A DNA stretch of 51,584 nt. It comes from an uncultured Porphyromonadaceae bacterium. GTDB lineage: Bacteria > Bacteroidota > Bacteroidia > Bacteroidales > Muribaculaceae. The translations under genes and the position numbers were made by a program. Location: NCBI GenBank assembly GCA_947174995.1, contig CAMWLC010000017.1, forward strand, positions 1-51,584, in the 5' to 3' direction. The notes beneath the pieces are model-generated. The model worked only from the letters and a program-made list of their open reading frames with translations. It did not search any database and was not told the origin of the DNA. Shown here one piece after another: positions 8,324 through 16,160 of this stretch; position 1 is the first letter of the stretch, and each line of letters starts with the position of its first letter.

Positions 8324-8349
8324 AAAATCATCTTTGTAAAGATGATTTT
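8324..8349. repeat. 12-bp perfect inverted repeat
   Basis: AAAATCATCTTT at 8324-8335 and its exact complement at 8338-8349 are separated by GT. It overlaps the first unit of the 29-bp tandem repeat and lies about 75 bp upstream of the riboswitch promoter. Confidence 0.8.
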
Positions 8350-8411
8350 GCAAAAATGATTACTGCAAAGATTATTTTGCGGGAATGATTATTGTAAGGA
8401 TTATTTTTTGT
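8336..8411. repeat. Degenerate 29-bp tandem repeat, about 2.5 units
   Basis: Units begin at 8336, 8365 and 8394, each opening with GYAARGATKATTTT. The first two are 29 bp and differ at a handful of positions; the third runs into the -7 box of the riboswitch promoter. AT-rich and directly upstream of a promoter, it could bind a regulator. Confidence 0.7.
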
Positions 8412-8419
8412 AAATTTGC
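8412..8419 (+). promoter_or_regulatory. -7 element for the riboswitch transcript
   Basis: TAAATTTG matches the Bacteroidetes -7 consensus, just before the start of the cobalamin aptamer. The -33 element is less clear (TTG at 8392-8394, spacer about 17). Confidence 0.55.
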
Positions 8420-8424
8420 GGCGA

Positions 8425-8655
8425 TTAACCGGAACAGGGAATGTCGTGAGAATCGGCAACAGTACCCGCTGCTGTGAGTGCCGCCGGCCCTTCGGGACCG
8501 GACACCCCCCTTTTCCTCCGGCGCGAGCCGGAGATGACGCTCTCCGCAGACCATCAGCGATGATGGCCCGGAGAGATTCCGTCGGTCACTGCCCCCTCCC
8601 CGGGGGCGGGAAGGCAGAGAAGAGGATATGGGCGCAAGTCAGAAAACCTGGCCAT
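8425..8655 (+). promoter_or_regulatory. Cobalamin (B12) riboswitch
   Basis: Conserved aptamer blocks appear in order: AACAGGGAA, GTGAGAATCGGCAACAG, and CCCGCTGCTGTGAG (8434-8478); a peripheral GC-rich hairpin with a TTCG loop; CACTGCC paired with GGCAG; and the B12-box-like CAAGTCAGAAAACCTGGCC at 8635-8653. Just after the B12 box, CATAAT (8653-8658) can pair with ATTATG (8669-8674), which contains the start codon of the next gene. This suggests translational control. High cobalamin is expected to repress the downstream gene. Confidence 0.88.
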
Positions 8656-8671
8656 AATATTTTTACACATT

Positions 8672-9628
8672 ATGAGAACAGTCTATCTGTCGCTTCCGCT
8701 CCTGATGGCTTCGGGCGCCATGCACGCGGAACTGATGCCGGCCACGTTCGAGGACCTCGGACTCGCGCCGGAAAGCCACTGGTGTGGCGACACGGAGGAC
8801 CCCGACTACGATCTCGGATCGTTTCGCAGCGGCTCCTTCGAGTTCAGTAACTTTTATTATGCCGACTGGGGCACGTGGGCCTATTTCGCCTATGCCAATT
8901 ACACGGGCAACCACTTCTCGTCGTATGTTACGGACCAGTGGAACAATGCCGTCGGCGGAGGTCACGACTCTGCGGCCTACGGCGTAGTGTATGCCGACAC
9001 CTACATGGGCTACACCGATGTCACGCTCCCGGATCATCCCGACGGAGCCACGGTGAGCGGAATGTGGGTGGTCAACTCCGCATGGGTGGCCGACTGCATA
9101 GCCAACGGCGACGGCATGAGCGGTCCCTTCGGGGCGGGTGATACCCTGCGTCTGCACATCGTGGGGTTTGACAAGGATGACAACACCACGGAGACCGACT
9201 TCCTGCTTGCCGACTACACTTCGGAGAATCCCGAGGAATGGTATGCCGTGAACGATTGGCGCTGGATGTCGCTCAGCGAGCTGGGAAGCGTGGTGCGTAT
9301 GCGTTTCAATGTCTATTCCTCCAAGGCCAACGAGTGGGGCCAGACCACTCCCGCATATGTCTGCATCGATGATCTCGGCGGCGACGGATTTAATGATGTG
9401 GAGGGTGTCACCGCAGACTCCTTCCGCGTGAGCGTGAGCGGCGGAACGGCCTTTGTCGCAGGTGCGGACTCCGACTTCACTGTCACACCATTCGCTGCCG
9501 ACGGGCGTGCGGGTGTCCCGGCTAAGGCTGTCGGCGGTGTGGCCGAAGTCGTTCTGCCGGGCAGCGGGGTCAATATGCTTCGCGTAGTGACACCCGCAGG
9601 CTCCGTGACACTCAAGGTCATCGGCTGA
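8672..9628 (+). CDS. DUF4465 secreted protein under B12 riboswitch control
   Basis: This 318-residue exported protein has a signal peptide (cleavage near MHA-EL, residue 19) and no lipobox cysteine. Residues about 22-235 match DUF4465: WCGDTEDPDYDLGSFRSGSF, then SSYVTDQWNNAVGGGHDSAAYGV, then VNSAWVADCIANGDG. The last 80 residues resemble a small beta-rich C-terminal module of type IX-secreted proteins, ending TPAGSVTLKVIG. Related proteins in Bacteroides lie in B12-regulated transport loci, where a surface B12-binding family (BtuH) is described. The riboswitch makes cobamide capture the best inference. No btuB or btuG neighbour is present here. Confidence 0.8.
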   Translation: MRTVYLSLPLLMASGAMHAELMPATFEDLGLAPESHWCGDTEDPDYDLGSFRSGSFEFSNFYYADWGTWAYFAYANYTGNHFSSYVTDQWNNAVGGGHDSAAYGVVYADTYMGYTDVTLPDHPDGATVSGMWVVNSAWVADCIANGDGMSGPFGAGDTLRLHIVGFDKDDNTTETDFLLADYTSENPEEWYAVNDWRWMSLSELGSVVRMRFNVYSSKANEWGQTTPAYVCIDDLGGDGFNDVEGVTADSFRVSVSGGTAFVAGADSDFTVTPFAADGRAGVPAKAVGGVAEVVLPGSGVNMLRVVTPAGSVTLKVIG

Positions 9629-9730
9629 AGCCCCGTCGCTTCCTGACGGCAGAAAGGCCGGATGATGATGTAGACAGGGCCGTAAATTGAAATTTTCCTC
9701 CGTCAGGGAGGCGAAAACGGATAAAATATG

Positions 9731-9771
9731 TAATTTTGTGGTTTTGCGGAACGTTTCTTCCGCAAGACCAC
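9731..9771 (+). promoter_or_regulatory. Possible promoter and 14-bp hairpin before the flippase gene
   Basis: TAATTTTG (9731-9738) fits the -7 consensus, with no obvious -33 box. A 14-bp perfectly paired stem (one T-G pair) forms from 9738-9751 and 9758-9771 with a 6-nt loop, followed by ATTTTGTTTT and then the ATG at 9782. It may end DUF4465 transcription, or act as an attenuator or mRNA-stabilising hairpin at the 5' end of the next mRNA. Confidence 0.5.
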
Positions 9772-9781
9772 ATTTTGTTTT

Positions 9782-10822
9782 ATGGACAACAGATCATCAA
9801 ATACCGTGGCCAGAGTGGCGGGATGGCTGGTGCCGATAGTATGCACGGCGCTTCTGCTGTGGTATATGTTCAGCAAAGTCGACTTCGCCCAGATGATGCA
9901 CATCCTGCGCGGAGGAGTGGACTACTGGTGGATTCTCGCTGCCATGGGCATCAGCGTCTTCTCCCACATCTTCCGTGCCGCCCGCTGGCGGCTGCAGCTG
10001 CGTGCCCTGGGCATCACGGCCCCCTTCCAGGCCCTGTGCTGCTCCATCTTCGGATGCTATGCGCTCAACCTCGTGTTTCCCAGATTGGGGGAGGTGTGGC
10101 GGTGCACATATATCTCGCGCCGCCAGAAGGCCCCCTTCTCCACGGTGCTCGGCTCCCTGGTGGCCGACCGTCTGAGCGACACGCTGACGGTGCTCTGCCT
10201 GACACTGCTCACATTCATCGTAGCGGCTCCGGCCCTGACGGCCTTCCTGACGAAATATCCCGTAGGGCGTGACCTGCTCCACACCCTCTCCTCCGCATGG
10301 ACATGGGCGGCGATCGCCGGAGGGACGGCAGCCGTAGCCCTCATACTCTATCTCATGCGCCGCTCCGCTCTCATGCTCAAGGCACGCCGGATGCTCGGAA
10401 GGCTCTGGGAGGGTTTTGCCGTCGTGGCCCGCATGAAGGGGAGAGGCCTCTTCCTGCTGCTCACGCTCTGCATCTGGGGCTGCTATTATATCCAGCTCTA
10501 CGTGGCCTTCTATGCCTTCCCCTTCACGCGTGCCCTCTGTACGCCCGAACTCGCATGGGGCCTCGTGCCCTGTCTGGTGGCCTTCGTGCTCAGCTCGATA
10601 GGGATGGCCGTACCCTCCAACGGAGGACTGGGCCCCTGGAATGTAGCCGTGATGTTCGGCCTCGCTCTCTACGGTGTGACGGATGCGCAGGGCTCGGCCT
10701 TCTCCATTCTGCAATGGAGCGGCCAGACGGTGATGCTGGTGATTCTCGGCCTTTACACGATGGGCTATATAGCCCTGGGCCGCAAAACCTCCAAACCTTG
10801 CAAAACAGCAACAGAATCATGA
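9782..10822 (+). CDS. Flippase-like integral membrane protein (LPG synthase TM/YbhN family)
   Basis: This 346-residue protein has about eight TM helices. The pattern is that of the lysylphosphatidylglycerol-synthase TM-domain/UPF0104 family: SHIFRAARWRLQLRALG near 60-76, GCYALNLVFPRLGEVWRCTYISRR near 85-109, and SSIGMAVPSNGGLGPWN near 265-281. Members are thought to flip lipids or influence polysaccharide transport; the substrate here is unknown. It overlaps the next gene by 4 bp (ATGA), so the two are probably translationally coupled. Confidence 0.85.
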   Translation: MDNRSSNTVARVAGWLVPIVCTALLLWYMFSKVDFAQMMHILRGGVDYWWILAAMGISVFSHIFRAARWRLQLRALGITAPFQALCCSIFGCYALNLVFPRLGEVWRCTYISRRQKAPFSTVLGSLVADRLSDTLTVLCLTLLTFIVAAPALTAFLTKYPVGRDLLHTLSSAWTWAAIAGGTAAVALILYLMRRSALMLKARRMLGRLWEGFAVVARMKGRGLFLLLTLCIWGCYYIQLYVAFYAFPFTRALCTPELAWGLVPCLVAFVLSSIGMAVPSNGGLGPWNVAVMFGLALYGVTDAQGSAFSILQWSGQTVMLVILGLYTMGYIALGRKTSKPCKTATES

Positions 10823-11481
10823 TATTCAACACTGACGACGACAAAGATTTCGACGACGAGAGAGAGTTTGACGGCGAAGAGGGTCCCGGCACATCCGGGA
10901 GCCTTGATGACGATGAACCCAACGACTTCTTCGAGAACTCCGCTCCGGTGGAGAAAAAGCCCGCCGCCCCCAAGCGTCCGGCGCCTAAGCCCGACGAACC
11001 CGATTACTGGGAGAGCGAGGAGTCGGAATTCGAGCATCTGACTCCATCGGTGCGCACCCGCCGTTTCCGGCTCTGGATAGCTGTGGCGGCAGTTGTTGCA
11101 GTAGCCATCACGGCCTTCTATCTGCGCTATTTCTCGCCATACGTCGAAGACGCCACTCAGTTCGGATATGTGGAGAGCATAGAGTGGCGGGGCACCATCT
11201 TTAAAACCTACGAGGGAGTGCTTCTCCCATATAAGGAACTCCACGACACCACGCGCCTCTATACGCGCGACTTCATCTTCACGGCCGCCGACCCCTCTGT
11301 GGCCTCGGAGTTGAAGCGTATGCAGCTCGCGGGGCTGCCGGTGAGGGTGTCCTACCGCCGCTATCACGCCACACTCCCCTGGCGCGGAGAGGCCAAGACA
11401 GTGATAACGGCCGTGGATACGGCTGACATCCACAGCATATTGCCTCCGGAGTTCACTCCGGCCGCTCATGGCGTCCGATGA
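10819..11481 (+). CDS. Single-pass membrane protein, unknown function
   Basis: This 220-residue protein has a long acidic, proline-rich cytoplasmic N terminus (1-80, many D/E, then KPAAPKRPAPKPDEP), one TM helix at about 84-103, and a periplasmic domain of about 115 residues. The domain has the recurring Bacteroidetes stretch DATQFGYVESIEWRGTIFKTYEGV. It is coupled to the flippase-like gene and lies 74 bp upstream of rdgB. I know no validated function; annotations of relatives as a dehydrogenase look wrong because no Rossmann motif is visible. Confidence 0.75.
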   Translation: MIFNTDDDKDFDDEREFDGEEGPGTSGSLDDDEPNDFFENSAPVEKKPAAPKRPAPKPDEPDYWESEESEFEHLTPSVRTRRFRLWIAVAAVVAVAITAFYLRYFSPYVEDATQFGYVESIEWRGTIFKTYEGVLLPYKELHDTTRLYTRDFIFTAADPSVASELKRMQLAGLPVRVSYRRYHATLPWRGEAKTVITAVDTADIHSILPPEFTPAAHGVR

Positions 11482-11555
11482 GGTCGAATATGTGGCAGGA
11501 AATGGAGCCTAACACTACAATATAAAGCGAATTATCACGTTTACAATAGGTAAAG

Positions 11556-12137
11556 ATGACCAAAGAAATAGTATTCGCCACCAACAATCCTCATAAGCTA
11601 AGCGAAGTTCGCGCCATGGCCGGCGACCGGCTCCGCATCCTCTCACTCTCTGAAATAGGATGTCATGACGACATTCCGGAAACGGCAGACACCCTTGAGG
11701 GGAATGCCCTGATAAAGGCCCGCTGGGTCAAGGAGAAGTATGGCTACGACTGTTTCGCCGATGACACCGGCCTCATGGTGGATGCCCTGGACGGCGCCCC
11801 GGGAGTGTATTCCGCCCGTTACGCGGGTCCGGGTTGCACGCCTGACGACAATATTGACCGTCTGCTCCGCGAGCTCGACGGCGTGGAGCCGGAGAGGCGC
11901 ACAGCGCGTTTCCGCACCGTTGTGGCCCTGATACTCGACGGCCGCGAGCAGCTCTTTGAAGGCTCCGTGGAGGGAAGCATCGACACCTGCCGCCACGGCC
12001 GCAGCGGATTCGGATACGATCCGGTGTTCGTAGCCGCGGAGTCAGGAATGAGTTTCGCAGAGATGACCTCGGAAGCCAAAAATGCCATTTCCCATCGCGG
12101 GCGTGCCGTCAAGGCTCTTTTCTCTTATTTACATTGA
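11556..12137 (+). CDS. rdgB: XTP/dITP diphosphatase (HAM1/RdgB)
   Basis: This house-cleaning enzyme hydrolyses non-canonical purine NTPs (XTP, dITP) to the monophosphates. [12 protein letters not shown] at 6-17 is the N-terminal nucleotide-binding motif. [24 protein letters not shown] near 67-90 is the family signature, and [10 protein letters not shown] and SHRGRAV close the active site. The 193-residue length is typical. Its stop is immediately followed by the start of the PorZ-like gene (1-bp gap), indicating an operon. Confidence 0.95.
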   Translation: MTKEIVFATNNPHKLSEVRAMAGDRLRILSLSEIGCHDDIPETADTLEGNALIKARWVKEKYGYDCFADDTGLMVDALDGAPGVYSARYAGPGCTPDDNIDRLLRELDGVEPERRTARFRTVVALILDGREQLFEGSVEGSIDTCRHGRSGFGYDPVFVAAESGMSFAEMTSEAKNAISHRGRAVKALFSYLH

Positions 12138-12138
12138 T

Positions 12139-14670
12139 ATGAAGCGACTCACAGCATATATCCTCATAACCCTCATGACAGCCCTCGGCGCCTCGGCGCA
12201 GGGGGGCTCATGGCGTCTTCACCTCCCGTTTGACGAAGCGGTCACAAGGGTGATAGACACCCCTGACCGCACCTATTTTCTGGGCGACGCCCAGTTGTAT
12301 CTCGAATATGTGGGGGGAAACAACCTTCATCTCCAAACCCTCTTCATGTATGACAAGGAGGGGGATGAATACCGCGCGCTCAATTCCGACAACATCCTCA
12401 CGGAAAGCATCATCCGCACCGCCGCATACAACGCCGCGAAGCGCTATCTGCTCGTGGTGTATGACAGCTACAACATCGACCTGGTGTATGACGACGGGAG
12501 GGTGGTCAATATCCCCGACCTCAAGGCCGCCACGCACTGGGACAACCGTGAAGTCTCCAATATCAACTTCGATCCGGAGCGTGACCGCGTCTATATCTCC
12601 ACGGGCACCGGCCTGCTCACCCTCAACGACAGCAAGGCCGAAGTGGCCGAGGCCCGCGATTACGGACGCCCCGTCACCTCGGCGGCACGTATCGGCGACC
12701 GCCTTCTTATCTCCGTGGACAGAATCCTCTACCAGGCACCTGTGGATGCCCCGCGGTTCACGCTCAAGGAGTATGAGGAGATCCCGGGCGCAGTGGACGT
12801 CAACATGATTCTCCCCCTTTCCGACACGCTCTGCCTGTATCAGCGTTACGGTTCCGACAACCGTATCCTGCGCGAGTTGCGCCTCAATCCCGACGGCACC
12901 TTCACCGTCGGCCACGACACCCTGGCCATCAGCGAGGACACCTATATCGCCAACCGTGACGGCTATTTCATCCCCGTGCGCACGCAGGTGTATCAGATCA
13001 ACCGTGACGGCACATGGAAGCGTGCCCTCAGGGAGGAGGAGGACAATTTCTGCGCCGCCGGCAGCTGGGATTTCAACGAGATATGGTTCGGACGCAAGCG
13101 CGAAGGCTATTGGTCGAAGCGTCTCACTCAGAATGATGACGGGAATGTCTGGACATCGACCAGGGGAGCCTTTCGTCCCAATGCCCCGGCTCCCTTCCGA
13201 AGTACAAGCATGGTCTATTCCCCGCGCTACGGTATGCTTGTCAATTCAAGCGACGTCATCCCGGCCCTTTCTTCCGGACTGGCGCAGACTCCGGTGCTCC
13301 TTTCCGGGCTTCACGCCGGAGAGTGGACCATGTTTTCCCCGGCCTACACATATCCCGAGCAGGGGGAGGTGATCTACAATCCCTCCGGAATCCTCTTTGA
13401 TCCGGACCGTCCTTCGCAGGTGTATTTCGGCTCCGGGCGCCGCGGATTGCTGCGCATTGATCTTGACGACCCCTCCGATGTGCTCCATTTCTCGAATGTG
13501 TCAGACCCCTCCGCCTCCCTTCCGGGATTCGTGGAGGCGCAGGAAGACCTGTTTGAAATAAAGAGCGGAGGCATAAATTACGACAAGATATGGAATATAT
13601 GCCGTCTTTCCGGACCTCAGTTTGACGCGGAGGGAAGGATGTGGATGACAGGTACATATCTCAATCCGGCGCTAAGCACCAAAAACTATCTCCTCTGTAT
13701 CCCGTATTGGGAGGCAGCCGACAGGAGGGCCAGCGTCGACGCGGCCTCGGCACGCGGATTCAAACGTCTGGAGATACCGATGATCACCAGCAGCGAGTAC
13801 GCGCGGCTCTGGATTCCCTCGGGCGTGCCCAACACCGTGATGATATTTCCCAACAATTATGCTGACGCCATGCTTGTCGTGAACCATAACGGTACCCCCG
13901 GCACGGCATCCGACGACAAGGTGCAGCGTATCACACGTATCTTTGACCAGGATGGCACCGCGGTAGAGCAGGGACAGGTGACGGCTTTCCTCAACGACCC
14001 CGACACCGGACACCTGTGGGTGGGCCACACAAGCGGTATTTTCACCATGCGTCCCTCCGACATACAGAGCGACGCCTCGAGAGTGAACCGCATCAAGGTG
14101 TCGCGCAACGACGGCACCTCCCTGGCCGACTATCTGCTTGACGGAGTAGGCGTCACCCATATCATGCGCGATCCGCGCGGGAGAAAGTGGATTTCGACCG
14201 ACGGCGGCGGAGTGGTGTGCGTGAGTCCCGACGGGCGCGAGGTGATTCTCTCCCTCACCGCATCCAACTCGGGTCTCCCCTCCGACAAGGTGCTCGTCAC
14301 GGCCTGGAATCCCGAGAACGCCTCCATCATGGTGGGTACCGATATGGGTATCGCCGAATATTTCCCGACAGGCGAGGGGAGCACCGGAGAGGATTTCGAC
14401 GCCATAAGCGTCTATCCCAACCCGGTGAGGCCCGATTACCTGGGATGGCTCACCGTGGAGGGGCTGCCGGAAGGGGCGGTGGTGAAGATAGCCGATGCCG
14501 CCGGCAACGTCGTGGCTGACCTGGGACGCGCTTCGGGAGGCCGGGCGCAGTGGGACATCACGGGGCGCGGCGGCCAGAGAGTGGCCAGTGGTGTGTATCA
14601 CGTGCTGGCTTCGTCGGGCGCCGATGAAAAGGCCCTGGGCAAGGTGAGGAGCTTCGTGGTCATGAAATGA
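12139..14670 (+). CDS. PorZ-like beta-propeller protein with C-terminal sorting-type domain
   Basis: This 843-residue exported protein has a signal peptide (cleavage near ASA-QG, about residue 20). The first 650-700 residues are beta-propeller-like with repeated strands (DRVYISTGTGLLTLN, WVGHTSGIFTM, KWISTDGGGVVCVS, ASIMVGTDMGIAEY). The last 85 residues form an Ig-like type IX secretion domain with ISVYPNPV and ASGVYHVL. This layout, and its place after rdgB, match PorZ, the surface protein of the type IX system that helps attach anionic LPS to cargo in Porphyromonas. It could instead be a generic type IX-secreted propeller. The true start is ATG 12139, not the upstream in-frame ATG inside rdgB. 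Confidence 0.7.
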   Translation: MKRLTAYILITLMTALGASAQGGSWRLHLPFDEAVTRVIDTPDRTYFLGDAQLYLEYVGGNNLHLQTLFMYDKEGDEYRALNSDNILTESIIRTAAYNAAKRYLLVVYDSYNIDLVYDDGRVVNIPDLKAATHWDNREVSNINFDPERDRVYISTGTGLLTLNDSKAEVAEARDYGRPVTSAARIGDRLLISVDRILYQAPVDAPRFTLKEYEEIPGAVDVNMILPLSDTLCLYQRYGSDNRILRELRLNPDGTFTVGHDTLAISEDTYIANRDGYFIPVRTQVYQINRDGTWKRALREEEDNFCAAGSWDFNEIWFGRKREGYWSKRLTQNDDGNVWTSTRGAFRPNAPAPFRSTSMVYSPRYGMLVNSSDVIPALSSGLAQTPVLLSGLHAGEWTMFSPAYTYPEQGEVIYNPSGILFDPDRPSQVYFGSGRRGLLRIDLDDPSDVLHFSNVSDPSASLPGFVEAQEDLFEIKSGGINYDKIWNICRLSGPQFDAEGRMWMTGTYLNPALSTKNYLLCIPYWEAADRRASVDAASARGFKRLEIPMITSSEYARLWIPSGVPNTVMIFPNNYADAMLVVNHNGTPGTASDDKVQRITRIFDQDGTAVEQGQVTAFLNDPDTGHLWVGHTSGIFTMRPSDIQSDASRVNRIKVSRNDGTSLADYLLDGVGVTHIMRDPRGRKWISTDGGGVVCVSPDGREVILSLTASNSGLPSDKVLVTAWNPENASIMVGTDMGIAEYFPTGEGSTGEDFDAISVYPNPVRPDYLGWLTVEGLPEGAVVKIADAAGNVVADLGRASGGRAQWDITGRGGQRVASGVYHVLASSGADEKALGKVRSFVVMK

Positions 14671-14687
14671 TAAATGGAGCCTAAAAT

Positions 14688-14719
14688 ATTGCACAGCACA
14701 TAATAATTCATTAAATTTG
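14688..14719 (+). promoter_or_regulatory. Promoter for the LRR gene, 4 nt from its ATG
   Basis: ATTG (14688-14691), a 20-nt spacer and TAAATTTG (14712-14719) form a good Bacteroidetes promoter. The ATG of the next gene begins at 14724, so the predicted +1 falls on or within a few bases of the start codon: a candidate leaderless mRNA. Confidence 0.65.
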
Positions 14720-14723
14720 CAAC

Positions 14724-16130
14724 ATGAAACGACTATTTACGACCCTTACGGTCGCCTCCCTTATGGCGATGACGGCCTCTGCATATACCCTTGATGTCAC
14801 GCCCGGTGCGTTGGCCGGTCTGCTCCCCGAGGCGGTGTCCGACGGTGTGCTGCTGCTTCGCGGCACAGCCGACGCCCGCGACATAGTCTCCCTTTCGGAA
14901 CTCCCCGCCGGAGTGAAGACCCTGGATATGTCGGAGCTGAAAATCGTGGAGCTGCGCTCCTCACAGCCCGTTGTCGACGGACGCACCTACTTCCCGGCTG
15001 ACGAGATACCGGAATATTCATTCTTCAAGTCCGCCGCCTCCTCTATTATCCTTCCCGCCGACATACGCACGGTGGGCGACGGTGCTTTCGCGCACTCATC
15101 GCTGACATCCATCACCCTCCCCGCCGGACTGACATCCATGGGGGCGTATGCCTTCTACGGATGCAGCGATCTGGCGGACGTGGTGCTTCCCGGCTCGCTG
15201 ACTTCACTTGGCACCGGCTCGTTCGGCAACTGTCCGCGTCTTGGAACCATGGACTTCAGACCTACCAAAGTGTCGCTCCTGCCGGAGCGTGTCCTTGCGG
15301 GGTGCACCACCCTGCAGGATGTGAAGATCGGCGCCTCTGTCTCGTCGATCGGCTCCGAGGCTTTTGAGAACACTGCGGTGACGGAGCTCGACCTCTCCGG
15401 AGTGAAGACCCTCGCCGATTTCGCCCTCGCCGGAATGTCGCGGCTCAAGAGCGTGACCCTCCGCAACGGCGCCTCCATAGGCAAGGGTCTCCTCATGGAC
15501 GACACCGCGCTTCAGAGCGTGGAGGGTTATCCCGATGCCGTGCCCACACTTTTCGCAGCTAACTGTCGTCTGCTCAATCCCTCCGATATGCTGGACAGCG
15601 CCACGGGCGTGGGCAACTATGCCTTTGCCAATATCGGAGCCGACACCCTGGTGTTCGGCAGTGACCTCAAATCAGTGGGCGAGCGCAGCTTCGCAGGCCT
15701 TGACAACCTTCAGTTTATCGATGCCCGTGCGCTTGACGCGCGTGTGCCGGATGTGGCGGAGAATACCTTCGCAGGCATCAATCCTGCCGACGTGACCCTC
15801 TATGTGGCTCTCGCTACACCCGAGATATGGAGGGATCATCCCGTCTGGGGAGAATTCAATGTGATGGATGACACTTCCGTGCAGGTGCCCGGTGTCTCGG
15901 GTGACGCTTCGGAAATCACTATCGGCATACGTGCCGGATACCTCATGGTGGAGGCCCCCGAGGCTTTGGAATCGGTGGCGATCTACACCGCCGACGGGCG
16001 CACCGCCGGACTCTGGCATCCGGACACTCCCTCCGCCGCCATCTCCTTGGGAGACCTTCCGGAGGGTATCATCCTCGTCAAGGCCTCCACAGCCGGAGAT
16101 TCACGCAGTGTGAAGATGATGACACGCTGA
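14724..16130 (+). CDS. Secreted BspA-type leucine-rich-repeat protein
   Basis: This 468-residue protein has a signal peptide (cleavage near ASA-YT, residue 20). LRR_5/BspA repeats run from about 90 to 360, with units such as VGDGAFAHSSLTSITLPAGL, MGAYAFYGCSDLADVVLPGSL and IGSEAFENTAVTELDL. A C-terminal beta module (about 395-468, ending SRSVKMMTR) resembles type IX sorting domains. Such proteins are surface adhesins or binding proteins. The signal peptide supports ATG 14724 even though the promoter is only 4 nt upstream. Confidence 0.85.
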   Translation: MKRLFTTLTVASLMAMTASAYTLDVTPGALAGLLPEAVSDGVLLLRGTADARDIVSLSELPAGVKTLDMSELKIVELRSSQPVVDGRTYFPADEIPEYSFFKSAASSIILPADIRTVGDGAFAHSSLTSITLPAGLTSMGAYAFYGCSDLADVVLPGSLTSLGTGSFGNCPRLGTMDFRPTKVSLLPERVLAGCTTLQDVKIGASVSSIGSEAFENTAVTELDLSGVKTLADFALAGMSRLKSVTLRNGASIGKGLLMDDTALQSVEGYPDAVPTLFAANCRLLNPSDMLDSATGVGNYAFANIGADTLVFGSDLKSVGERSFAGLDNLQFIDARALDARVPDVAENTFAGINPADVTLYVALATPEIWRDHPVWGEFNVMDDTSVQVPGVSGDASEITIGIRAGYLMVEAPEALESVAIYTADGRTAGLWHPDTPSAAISLGDLPEGIILVKASTAGDSRSVKMMTR

Positions 16131-16160
16131 CATTGACTGAAAACAATATCCCTGTTACCC

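Larger units (their letters stand above)
7938..8330. other. Non-coding structured stretch, possible gene remnant
   Basis: About 390 bp without a convincing gene. It holds two very short reading frames (7991-8050, 19 codons; 8109-8153, 14 codons). The peptide frame of the first continues past its stop as LIRLVEALKQSHIQDKFTQ, which could be a decayed gene. Further 3' are a small hairpin (8056-8073), a 14-bp stem (8158-8191), a perfect 32-bp palindrome (8235-8266) and a small REP-like hairpin (8291-8308). No function is assigned. Confidence 0.5.

Noticed and set aside
8336..8411. CRISPR array
   Set aside because: The repeats are contiguous, degenerate and without spacers; no cas genes are in the window.
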